Shown here: one piece after another, positions 15,411 to 23,077 of the stretch
How the letters are laid out: every line of letters starts with the position of its first letter
How positions within the stretch are numbered: the first letter of the stretch is position 1
Origin: an uncultured Pseudomonadota bacterium
GTDB lineage: Bacteria > Myxococcota_A > UBA796 > GCA-2862545
Length of the DNA stretch: 36,298 nt
Assembly (NCBI GenBank): GCA_903861005.1
Contig: CAIOSP010000056.1
Coordinates: 1-36,298 of the forward strand
Reading direction: 5' to 3'
Made by a program: the position numbers and the translations under genes
The notes under the pieces: model-generated
What the model saw: only the letters and a program-made list of their open reading frames with translations
The model's database searches: none
What the model was told of the DNA's origin: nothing

Positions 15411-16208
15411 GTGATCTTGTGGCTCATCTCGCTCCCCAGCGCGGTGCTCTTTTGCATCATCTCGCTGATCACGGTGGCGGTCTCCGTCGGAGGCCTCCTG
15501 ATGGCGCGCCCGATCGCGCGGAAGCTCCATCGAGGAACCGACGACGAAACCGAATTCGTGGGCTCATTCCTTCAGGCGACCAGCGCGCTCTACGGGATCC
15601 TGTTGGGGCTGGTCGTGGTCGCGGTGTGGAGTGACTACAAGGCGGCCGAAGACATGGCGTCACGGGAGGGGGCTGCGCTTGGAGCTTTCTACGCGGACGT
15701 GTCTGGCCTCCACGAGCCCGTGCGCGGCGCGCTCCGCGCCGTGACGGCTGAGTACGTCAACTACACGATCGACGTAGCCTGGCCCGCTCAGCGGCTTGGG
15801 GAGAACCCGCTCGAGTCCAATGTGTATGTGCGGCGGATCCAGGGCATCCTGCAGGCCTACGAGCCCGAAACCGCTGGCCAAACGAGCCTTCACGCGGAGG
15901 CCTTGCGAAAGATGAACGAGCTCATCGAGCTCCGACGAATTCGAGCCGAGATGCTCGGGGCAGCGCTTCCGTCCGAGGTCTGGGGCGTCGTTCTCATCGG
16001 GGCGCTCGCCACCCTCGCGATTACCTGGCTGATGCCGCACGACGGGCTCGCCCTTCACGTGTTCCTGGAGTCGCTGCTTGCGATGTACCTCGCACTTTCG
16101 TTCTTCATCCTCCTGGCGTTCGATCGTCCGCTCGTCGGAACCACCGCGATCGACGCCGCCCCGTACGTGCTCGTGCGCGATCGCCTGATCGCCCTCGACC
16201 CTCCCTGA
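15411..16208 (+). CDS. DUF4239 (bestrophin-like) membrane protein
   Basis: The product is 265 residues and appears to span the membrane four times. A hydrophobic N-terminus (residues 1-30) is followed by a second segment around SALYGILLGLVVVAVWSDY. Then comes a long polar loop with the family-typical ASREGAALGAFYADVSGL and LRKMNELIELRRIRAEM helices. Two C-terminal segments follow (WGVVLIGALATLAITWLM and LLAMYLALSFFILLAFDRP). DUF4239 proteins have no settled function. GTG 15411 is preferred: GGAG lies 6 nt upstream. The frame extends back to 15339, but that part is repeat copy 4. Confidence 0.8.
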   Translation: MILWLISLPSAVLFCIISLITVAVSVGGLLMARPIARKLHRGTDDETEFVGSFLQATSALYGILLGLVVVAVWSDYKAAEDMASREGAALGAFYADVSGLHEPVRGALRAVTAEYVNYTIDVAWPAQRLGENPLESNVYVRRIQGILQAYEPETAGQTSLHAEALRKMNELIELRRIRAEMLGAALPSEVWGVVLIGALATLAITWLMPHDGLALHVFLESLLAMYLALSFFILLAFDRPLVGTTAIDAAPYVLVRDRLIALDPP

Positions 16209-16309
16209 CGTCGAGCGCGCGTCGCCGTCGAGGAAGGTCGAGCTCGGCGAGCACGTTCGAAGGATCTTGATCAGACAAGAGGTCGGCGCGGCGTCGTAGG
16301 CGGTGTGCA

Positions 16310-16329
16310 CCCCGGGGTTGATCCCGGGG
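16310..16329. terminator. Bidirectional hairpin between convergent genes
   Basis: CCCCGGG-GTTGAT-CCCGGGG is a perfect 7-bp stem with a 6-nt loop, 3 bp from the stop of the glycine-rich gene and about 100 bp past the DUF4239 stop. There is no T-tract on either side, so it is a plausible but atypical terminator. Confidence 0.45.
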
Positions 16330-16331
16330 AT

Positions 16332-17312
16332 TTACAGCGCCGAGGTCAGCGGCCCGGTGTCGGTTGTGCCATTGACCTTGCCGGCAAAGGTGAACACCGG
16401 CGCTGACACGGCGCTCCCGGCGGTGCCGATGGCTCCGGCGGTGGTCACGCCCCCACCGTTCGTGGTGCCGGGAGGCGCGCCCGCGCCGCCCTGGCCTCCG
16501 GTCGCGACGAAGGCCCCAGCCTTGGTGCAGCCCTTCAAGGTGAGCGACCCGGCGTTCACAAAGATGGCCGGCCCCGCGGCCGCGCCTCCGCCTCCGCCGC
16601 CGGCGCTGTTGAAGTCGGGATGTCCGGTGCCGACCTCGCCGCCGGACCCTCCGAAGATCGTGGCGAGCGCTCCGCCCGCGCTGCCCACCGGCGACACGTG
16701 GGTTCCGCCCGCGCCGCCGCCGCCCGGACCGCCCGCGCCGCTCTGGCTGTTCCAGGTGCCGCCACCGCCGCCCCCGGCAAAGCCGCCTTCGCCACCGCTT
16801 GAGCGGCCCGCCTGGTTGTCGGCCGCGGCGCCGCCTCCGCCTCCGCCGATGGCACCTCCGCCGCCATTGCCGGCCTGACCGTCGGCGCCCGCGCCGTTTT
16901 CGGACGCGCCGAAGGCTTCACCTCCCGCTCCGCCTGCCGGTGTGGAGGCCCCTCCCATGAGGCTGAAGAGCACGCCACCGCCGCCGCCCGCGCCACCTGG
17001 GGCGCCCGCGCCGCCTGCGATCGTGGTCGGGCCGCTCCCAGCAGCGAGCACGCCGCCGCCACCGCCGCCCGCTCCTGACGAGCCGAGGAACGACGCGGCT
17101 CCGCCTGCGCCGCCCGAGGCTGCGGCATGGCGGATGGTCAGGTTTTGGATGGCGACGGCGCCGGTGTCCACGAAGAACGCCCGGTACTGGTTGTTGCCAT
17201 CGAGGATGACGCGGTCGGTGTCTCCACCGTCGATGGTGAGGTCGACGCTGATTGGCGGAAGTGCCCCGGAGAGCGTGACGGTGCAGCCGCCTCCGATCCG
17301 TGCAACGGACAC
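16332..17312 (-). CDS. Glycine-rich beta-helix surface protein, N-terminus missing
   Basis: About 60 N-terminal residues (TVTLSGALPPISVDLTIDGG, ILDGNNQYRAFFVDTGAVAI, LTIRHAAASGG) match the beta-helix start of polymorphic outer-membrane/CSLREA-type proteins. The rest is dominated by runs of Gly with Ala/Ser and recurring GGxGG blocks, like PE_PGRS proteins. Such proteins normally begin with a signal peptide and a longer N-terminal domain before this point. Here the frame opens just upstream without one, and the divergent gene starts about 100 bp away. It is therefore probably 5'-truncated and may not be expressed or exported. The antisense Pro-rich frame (16303-16878) is its shadow. Low-complexity DNA here could also hide assembly errors. 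Confidence 0.6.
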   Translation of the reverse strand: MSVARIGGGCTVTLSGALPPISVDLTIDGGDTDRVILDGNNQYRAFFVDTGAVAIQNLTIRHAAASGGAGGAASFLGSSGAGGGGGGVLAAGSGPTTIAGGAGAPGGAGGGGGVLFSLMGGASTPAGGAGGEAFGASENGAGADGQAGNGGGGAIGGGGGGAAADNQAGRSSGGEGGFAGGGGGGTWNSQSGAGGPGGGGAGGTHVSPVGSAGGALATIFGGSGGEVGTGHPDFNSAGGGGGGAAAGPAIFVNAGSLTLKGCTKAGAFVATGGQGGAGAPPGTTNGGGVTTAGAIGTAGSAVSAPVFTFAGKVNGTTDTGPLTSAL

Positions 17313-17414
17313 GCGCCCCGGCGGCGGTCGGACCGGGCGGATCGCGCGGACGTCGAACGGGGGCGCGAACTCACCCCTTGCCGCGCGCCCCTTTCGCGCC
17401 TACTCCCACGGCCC

Positions 17415-17951
17415 ATGACCCCGTTCCGCCTCACGGTCCGATCCCACCCGCGCGCCGACATCCCTGCGGACGTCGGCCCTGAGCGCTGGCTGTCGGGCTT
17501 GGTGGAGGCGGCGGTGAAGGCCGGGACGGCCGGCCCCGCGGGCGTCGTGCTCCGCGAGCGGCAGATCGACGTGGTCGAGTTGGCGGGCCCCCGGGCGGCC
17601 GGCGTGCGCACGGGCTGGCTGCTCGCCGGGCTGACCACCACCGAGACCCTGCCCGGCGGCCGCGCCGAGGCGGTGGGCGTGGTCGGCCGTCACACGCGCA
17701 AGCACAAGGGCGTGGACGTCGAGCTGGCCATGGTCTTCCTGGAGTGGTCGGACTGTTCGTGGTGGCTTTGGGAGGCCCGCCTGGACCCCCAGGGCAGAGC
17801 GCTGCTGGGCGCGCCCGCCATCTCGTCGGCCTCCGAAGGCGACCCGCTCCCGCCCGGCATCGGCCGGTGGTGGAGCGCCGCGCGCCGGGCGGGCATGCGG
17901 GTGGAGCTGGCCGCCGCCACCCAGGCGACCGACACGTCTGCGGTGCACTGA
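17415..17951 (+). CDS. Hypothetical protein upstream of ileS
   Basis: Not recognised. The product is 178 residues from ATG 17415; the frame runs back to 17127 only through the antisense of the glycine-rich gene. It has no signal peptide and no long hydrophobic segment. It contains ERWLSGLVEAAVKAG, VVLRERQIDVVELAG, a central VELAMVFLEWSDCSWWLWEARL strand pair and a C-terminal RWWSAARRAGMRVELA. Codon use and GC match its neighbours, so it is probably a real soluble alpha/beta protein. It lies 60 nt before ileS on the same strand and could share a transcript. Confidence 0.65.
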   Translation: MTPFRLTVRSHPRADIPADVGPERWLSGLVEAAVKAGTAGPAGVVLRERQIDVVELAGPRAAGVRTGWLLAGLTTTETLPGGRAEAVGVVGRHTRKHKGVDVELAMVFLEWSDCSWWLWEARLDPQGRALLGAPAISSASEGDPLPPGIGRWWSAARRAGMRVELAAATQATDTSAVH

Positions 17952-18011
17952 GGCCCGATCCCCGATAGTCGCGGCCGTTGCGTTCTCGTCCTGCGTCCCC
18001 TTGAGGTCCCC

Positions 18012-21000
18012 ATGTTCCCGCGCCTGTCCTCGCCAGTCCAGCTTGAAGAAGAGGTCCGCAAGACCTGGGAAGAGAAGGGCGTGTTCGCCAAGTCGCTGGA
18101 GGCGTCCGAAGGCCGCCCGGCCTGGGTGTTCTACGAGGGCCCGCCCACCGCGAACGGCACGCCGCACAATGGCCACGTGCTCACCCGCGTCATGAAGGAC
18201 GTGTTCCCGCGCTACCGCACGATGCGCGGCTACCGCGTGCTGCGCAAGGCCGGCTGGGACACGCACGGCCTGCCGGTCGAGGTCGAGGTCGAGAAGGAGC
18301 TGGGCGTCCACGGCAAGGAGGCCGTCCTCAACTACGGCCTGGAGGCGTTCAACCGCGCCTGCGTGAACAACGTCTTCACCTACATCCATGAGTGGGACGA
18401 GCTCACCCGCGACATCGGCTTCTGGGTGGATCTGAAGGACCCGTACGTCACCTACCACAAGCCCTACGTGGAGTCGGTGTGGTGGGCGTTGGCCCGGCTG
18501 TTTGAGAAGGGCCTGCTCTACCAGGGCCGCAAGGTGGTGTGGTGGTGGCCCCAGGGTGGCACCACGCTGTCTGCGGCTGAGGTCGGCCTTGGCTACAAGC
18601 AGGTCGACGATCCGGCGGCCACGGTCCGCTTCCGCGACCTGGACGATCCGACCGTCAGCTACCTAGCCTGGACGACCACCCCCTGGACCCTGCCGAGCAA
18701 CGTCGCGCTCGCGGTGAACCAGGACGTCGACTACGCCTACTGTGAGGATCCGGACGGCGGTGAGGTGGTCCTGGCGGCCGCGCTCGCGGCCTCCTACGAG
18801 CTGGTGCCCAAGCGCATCGTGAAGGGCCGCGATCTGCTCGGCAAGCGCTACACGCGCCTGTACGACTTTGGACCGCTGGTGGAGCCGGGCGAGCAGGGGA
18901 TCATCGTCCACGGCGCGCACGTCACCACCAAGTCCGGCGCCGGCATCGTCCACACCGCGCCCGCCTACGGCGAGGACGACATGCTCGTCGCCCGCGCGCA
19001 GGGCCTGGGCATGCACCAGTGGGTCGGCACCGACGGCAAGTTCGTGCCGGGCACGGGCTTCGTCGAGGGCATCTTCTGCAAGGCCGCCGACGCGCCCATC
19101 CTGCGCGACCTCAAGGAGCGCGGGCTCCTGTTCAAGCGCGAGACCATCCGCCACGACTACCCGTTCTGCTGGCGCGCGGGCGATGACCCCTTGATCCAGT
19201 TCGCGCGGCCCGCGTGGTTCATCCGCACCACGTCGGTGAAGGAAGGCGCGCTCGCCAACAACGCCGCGGTGAACTGGCATCCCGAGCACATCCAGGAGGG
19301 CCGCTTCGGCGACTTCCTGCGCAACAACGTCGACTGGGCGCTGTCGCGCGAGCGCTTCTGGGGCACGCCGCTCAACATCTGGACCTGCGGCGCCTGCGAG
19401 CACCGCGTGGCCCCGACGTCGCTCAACGATCTGCGCGCCCGCGGCGCGTCCGGCCTGCGCACCGACGTGGAGGAGAACCTCCAGGTGCACCGCCCGTGGA
19501 TCGACGGCGTCACGCTGCCGTGCCCCAAGTGCTCGGGCACCATGACGCGCGTGACCGAGGTCATCGACTGCTGGTTCGACTCCGGCGCCATGCCGTTCGC
19601 GCAGTGGGGCTTCCCGCACCAGAACGTCGACAAGTTCCGCGATCAGTTCCCCGCGGACTTCATCTCCGAGGCGATCGATCAGACGCGCGGCTGGTTCTAC
19701 ACGCTGCTGATGATCAGCACGCTCGTGTTCGACGACGAGACCTGCGCTGAGTTCGACATGCCGCCCGTGGGCTTCCCGCGGCCCTACAAGAACTGCGTGG
19801 TGCTCGGCCACGTGTGCGACAAGAACGGCCTGAAGGAGTCCAAGTCCAAGGGCAACTACACCAGCCCCAACCTGGTGATGACCGGCGTCACCTGGCAGGA
19901 CGCGGTGGCGGACGCCTCGCTGACGCCTGGGACCATGGGCATCAAGAAGGGGGCGATCGAGTCGCTCGACTGCGGCGACAGCCCGATCACGCTGTCGTCG
20001 GAGCGCCACGGCGGCACGCAGATCGCCTTCAAGGCGGTGGCGGCCAAGGTCGAACGCAAGGACGCGGTGCACCTGCACCCCGACGACCTCGAGCGCATGG
20101 GCCTGGACCGCACCCGCGGCGGCCGCCTGTGGTTCCACTTGCCGAGCGACCCGCCCGGCGCCGACGCGTTCCGCTGGCTGTTCTGCCATGCGTCGCCGCC
20201 ATGGACCAACACGCGCCTGTCGCTGCGCGCCATCCGCGAAGGCCAGCGCGAGTTCCTGCTGCGCCTGCGCAACGTCTACCAGTTCTTCTCGATCTACGCG
20301 GACATCGCGCAGACCAAGGGTCAGTTCGATCCGACCGGCGTGGCGCCGCGTTCGCCGTCCGATCGCACGCTGCTCGACCGCTGGATCCTGGCGCGTCTGG
20401 ACGCCACCGTTCGCACCGTCACCGAGAACCTGGACGCCTACCGCCTGTACGAGGCGAGCCGCTCGCTCGCCGAGTTCGTGGACGACCTGTCGAACTGGTA
20501 CGTCCGCCGCTCGCGTCGGCGGTTCTGGGGTGAGGGTGTGGAGCTCGAGGACTCGCTGTGGACGCTGTACGAGGTGCTCGTCACGGTGTCGCACCTGATC
20601 GCGCCGTTCACGCCCTTCCACGCCGATGGCCTGTACCAGGCGCTGGTCGTGGTGCCGGGCCGCGCCGACGCGAAGCTCAGCGTGCACCTGTCGTCGTGGC
20701 CGAACCCGGATGACGCGCGCGTCGACCGTCAGCTCGAGGCCGACATGGCGCTCGCCCGCGACGTCGCGTCGCTCGGCCTGTCCGCCCGCACCGCGTCCAA
20801 GATCAAGGTGCGCCAGCCGCTGCAGGCCATCACCGTCGTGCTCGCGGACCCCACGCGCGCCACCACGCTCAAGCCGCTCGAGGATCTGATCCTCGACGAG
20901 CTGAACGTGCGCGAGGTGCGCTTCGCCGCCGACGCCGCGACCTTCGTTAACTTCACCGTGAAGGCCAACTTCAAGTCGCTGGGCGCGCGCCTGGGGCCGA

Positions 21001-21530
21001 AGATGAAGCCGCTCGCCGCCAAGCTTTCGGCGATGGATCCGGTGGAGGTCAAGCGCGCGCTCGACGCGGGCACGCTCGCGATCGAGGTCGACGGCGAGTC
21101 GATCCCCGTGACCCCGGCCGACGTCGAGGTGCGCGTGGACGCCAAGGGCGGTTTTGAAGCCGCTTCCTCGCCGGGCGCCGTGGTCGCGCTGCACACGCAG
21201 CTCGACGACGACCTGCGCGCCGAGGGCTTCGTCCGCGAGCTCACCAACCGCGTTCAGACCGTCCGCAAGGACGAGGACCTGGGCTACACCGAGCGCATCG
21301 CGCTCCGCCTGGTCACGGACGCCGCGAGCGCCGACGCGATCAACCGGTTCGCCAGCTGGCTGACCGAGGAGACGCTCTGCACTGAGCTGCAGATCGACGC
21401 GACGCCGCTCGACCTGCTGGCGCTGGCACCCGAGTCGGTCGCGATCGTCGCGGGCGACGGCGTGACGTGGATGGCGCGCGACTGGGACGTGGACGGGCAG
21501 GTGGTGCACGGGTTCGTGCGGCGCGCGTAG
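18012..21530 (+). CDS. ileS: Isoleucyl-tRNA synthetase, eukaryote-like (type 2), with insertion
   Basis: This enzyme charges tRNA-Ile. The 1172-residue product has the class-I signature PPTANGTPHNGH (HIGH motif as HNGH, 52-55) and GWDTHGLPVE. The editing domain has AWTTTPWTLPSN and GIVHTAPAYGEDD. Zinc-type pairs CGAC and CPKC are followed by EVIDCWFDSGAMPFAQW. The KMSKS equivalent is KESKS (608-612) within KSKGNY. The tRNA-binding end has LVRELTNRVQ-like FVRELTNRVQTVRKDEDL. About 100 residues separate KSKGNY from GADAFRW (about 716-722), where the family normally has about 15, so roughly 85 are inserted. Type 2 enzymes are often naturally tolerant of mupirocin (known of the class; untested here). 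Confidence 0.95.
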   Translation: MFPRLSSPVQLEEEVRKTWEEKGVFAKSLEASEGRPAWVFYEGPPTANGTPHNGHVLTRVMKDVFPRYRTMRGYRVLRKAGWDTHGLPVEVEVEKELGVHGKEAVLNYGLEAFNRACVNNVFTYIHEWDELTRDIGFWVDLKDPYVTYHKPYVESVWWALARLFEKGLLYQGRKVVWWWPQGGTTLSAAEVGLGYKQVDDPAATVRFRDLDDPTVSYLAWTTTPWTLPSNVALAVNQDVDYAYCEDPDGGEVVLAAALAASYELVPKRIVKGRDLLGKRYTRLYDFGPLVEPGEQGIIVHGAHVTTKSGAGIVHTAPAYGEDDMLVARAQGLGMHQWVGTDGKFVPGTGFVEGIFCKAADAPILRDLKERGLLFKRETIRHDYPFCWRAGDDPLIQFARPAWFIRTTSVKEGALANNAAVNWHPEHIQEGRFGDFLRNNVDWALSRERFWGTPLNIWTCGACEHRVAPTSLNDLRARGASGLRTDVEENLQVHRPWIDGVTLPCPKCSGTMTRVTEVIDCWFDSGAMPFAQWGFPHQNVDKFRDQFPADFISEAIDQTRGWFYTLLMISTLVFDDETCAEFDMPPVGFPRPYKNCVVLGHVCDKNGLKESKSKGNYTSPNLVMTGVTWQDAVADASLTPGTMGIKKGAIESLDCGDSPITLSSERHGGTQIAFKAVAAKVERKDAVHLHPDDLERMGLDRTRGGRLWFHLPSDPPGADAFRWLFCHASPPWTNTRLSLRAIREGQREFLLRLRNVYQFFSIYADIAQTKGQFDPTGVAPRSPSDRTLLDRWILARLDATVRTVTENLDAYRLYEASRSLAEFVDDLSNWYVRRSRRRFWGEGVELEDSLWTLYEVLVTVSHLIAPFTPFHADGLYQALVVVPGRADAKLSVHLSSWPNPDDARVDRQLEADMALARDVASLGLSARTASKIKVRQPLQAITVVLADPTRATTLKPLEDLILDELNVREVRFAADAATFVNFTVKANFKSLGARLGPKMKPLAAKLSAMDPVEVKRALDAGTLAIEVDGESIPVTPADVEVRVDAKGGFEAASSPGAVVALHTQLDDDLRAEGFVRELTNRVQTVRKDEDLGYTERIALRLVTDAASADAINRFASWLTEETLCTELQIDATPLDLLALAPESVAIVAGDGVTWMARDWDVDGQVVHGFVRRA

Positions 21531-21546
21531 GTGGTTGTTCGGCAGC

Positions 21547-21573
21547 CCCGGACCTGAACGTCGACGGTCCGGG
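21547..21573. terminator. Hairpin downstream of ileS
   Basis: CCCGGACC and GGTCCGGG form a perfect 8-bp stem around an 11-nt loop, 16 nt past the ileS stop. Only a weak CCTT follows, so it is a likely but atypical terminator that would separate ileS from the cupin gene. Confidence 0.5.
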
Positions 21574-21600
21574 TACCCTTCCTCAAGGAGCGAGAATTTC

Positions 21601-22038
21601 GTGAGCAACCCCTTGATTGTGTCGACGGAGCTGCGGCCTGCAGCGTTGAATGTCGGCGGATTCCTGATCACCGTGCTGGCCTCGCACGGCGACGCCGGTG
21701 GGTACGAGATCTTCCATCAAGCTGGTGCTGAAGGGAAAGGCCCGGGCCCTCACTTTCACCCATGGGATGAGTCGTTCTATGTGCTGAGGGGCGAGCTGCA
21801 CTGCGGCGTGGGGGACCGTGAGGCGGTGGCCCAAGTGGGGACGTTGGTTCACGTGCCTGGCGGGGCCACCCATTGGTTTCGCTTTGGTGAGGGGGGGGGC
21901 GAGGTCCTCGCGATCACCTCGAAGGGGAACGCGTCGAGCATGTTTGCGGACTACGACAAGGGCGTGAACTGGGAAGCTCCAGACCGAGAGGAGCTGATCG
22001 CGCTCGCGGCGCGCCACGGACAGGTGGTGCTGCGGTAG
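21601..22038 (+). CDS. Cupin-domain protein
   Basis: This is a 145-residue single cupin, the beta-barrel fold of metal-dependent dioxygenases, isomerases and binding proteins. Motif 1, GPGPHFHPWDESFYVLRGEL, gives metal ligands His51, His53 and Glu57. Motif 2, GTLVHVPGGATHWFRF, gives His91, so all four usual ligands are present. The pattern is closest to quercetinase-like small cupins; the substrate cannot be read from sequence. GTG 21601 has AAGGAG about 9 nt upstream. It is separated from ileS by a hairpin, so it probably has its own promoter. Confidence 0.85.
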   Translation: MSNPLIVSTELRPAALNVGGFLITVLASHGDAGGYEIFHQAGAEGKGPGPHFHPWDESFYVLRGELHCGVGDREAVAQVGTLVHVPGGATHWFRFGEGGGEVLAITSKGNASSMFADYDKGVNWEAPDREELIALAARHGQVVLR

Positions 22039-22452
22039 GGGGCAGGCGGGGCGGCGCCCATGATGCAGCGCCTGCCTCTCTGGCCACGCTAGCGTGATGG
22101 CTCCCGTGGTCGTGCGGTGCTGGTAAGTACAAGCGCGTATCTTCGGCCCAGGGCCCGTGCGTCGCTGGTATGTCCCAGGTATTGCCGTTTCAGAAGCTCT
22201 TCGGAGCCGGGGGTCGATTGACCCGTGGCGGGTCCGATGCGGTTTTCCGCCCTTCTCGGAGCCGATGAGAATGCGCCTGCACACCGGTCGCGGCTTCGGA
22301 TGCGTTGAGAATGGCACCCGCCGCTGTGCAGGGCTGAACGGACGTGCGCGGGTGCGTGAGTCGTCGACGCATGTCGGGGAAGCTCTCCGCGGTCGTGACT
22401 CTGGACGGCGGCTGGTTGCCCCGGAGCGCGTTCATGCGGTGGGCGGTCGGCC
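22039..22452. other. Intergenic region, nothing coding recognised
   Basis: This 414-bp region precedes the GST-kinase operon and should hold its promoter. The frame at 22157-22456 gives an Arg-rich product with no motif and a poor start. A perfect 12-bp palindrome lies at 22085-22096. No RNA gene or repeat copy was recognised. Confidence 0.5.
22085..22096. promoter_or_regulatory. 12-bp perfect palindrome CACGCTAGCGTG
   Basis: The sequence is fully self-complementary and lies 47 nt after the cupin stop and about 360 nt before the GST start. It could be an operator for a dimeric regulator. There is no second copy in the window and no direct evidence of function. Confidence 0.25.
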
Positions 22453-23073
22453 GTGACCGATTCGGCGCAGCTGCCCCGCTTGACCTACTTCGACTTTCCC
22501 GGAAGGGGGGAGGCTGTACGCGACGCGCTCCGGATCGGGCATGTCGCGTTCGAGGACGTGCGCGTCTCGGCGGCCACGTTTCGCGAGCTGCGCGCCGCGG
22601 GCAAGCTGCCGACAGACACGCTCCCCATGCTTGAGCTGCCGGACGGGACGCGGATTGGCCAGAGCAACACCCTGCTCCGGTGGGCGGGCGCTCAGGCGGG
22701 GCTCACGCCGACCGACCCCGTCGAAGCCCTTGAGGTGGAGTCGCTGCTGGATTGCATCGAGGACTATGGTGCGCGACTGAGCGTCAGCATTCGTGTCGAG
22801 GACGAAGCTGTCCGCGCTTCGCTCCGATCCGCCTTGGCGGCCTCGTGGCTCCCTCACTTCTACGAGCTCCTGGACCGCCGCTTGCGCGATGGCGAGGCGT
22901 GGCTGGCGGCCGGTCGGCTCACCGTCGCCGATCTCAAGGCCGTGCACCTGCTGGACAAGCTCATCAACGGTTCGCTCACGGGCCTGCCTACGGACGCGCT
23001 CGTGGCGTTCCCGAGGGTGGTCGCCTGGCGGGCTCGCGTGCACGACGAGCGTCGTCTGCGGCTCGGGGAGTGA
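22453..23073 (+). CDS. Glutathione S-transferase (sigma-like)
   Basis: The 206-residue product has both GST domains. The N-terminal thioredoxin-like part shows LTYFDFPGRGEAVRDALRI (Tyr12 at the usual catalytic Tyr position of alpha/mu/sigma classes), then LPMLELPDGTRIGQSNTLLRW (cis-Pro loop and the QS motif that binds the gamma-glutamyl group). The C-terminal helical domain carries RLTVADLKAVHLLDKL, the usual ADL cap with its Asp. It should bind or conjugate glutathione, or act as a non-enzymatic GST. Start GTG 22453. The next gene begins 4 nt after its stop, so it is co-transcribed with the sensor kinase. Confidence 0.88.
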   Translation: MTDSAQLPRLTYFDFPGRGEAVRDALRIGHVAFEDVRVSAATFRELRAAGKLPTDTLPMLELPDGTRIGQSNTLLRWAGAQAGLTPTDPVEALEVESLLDCIEDYGARLSVSIRVEDEAVRASLRSALAASWLPHFYELLDRRLRDGEAWLAAGRLTVADLKAVHLLDKLINGSLTGLPTDALVAFPRVVAWRARVHDERRLRLGE

Positions 23074-23077
23074 GCGG

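Noticed and set aside
16303-16878. Proline-rich 191-residue plus-strand frame
   Set aside because: It is the reverse complement of Gly codons in the glycine-rich gene. The poly-Pro pattern is a by-product.
18663-21671. 1002-residue minus-strand open frame
   Set aside because: It is antisense to ileS, which has full motif support. Its translation is His/Arg/Ala-rich without domains, the normal shadow of a high-GC gene.
22157-22456. 99-residue frame in the gap before the GST gene
   Set aside because: There is no good start, no motif and an Arg-rich composition, and it overlaps the GST start.
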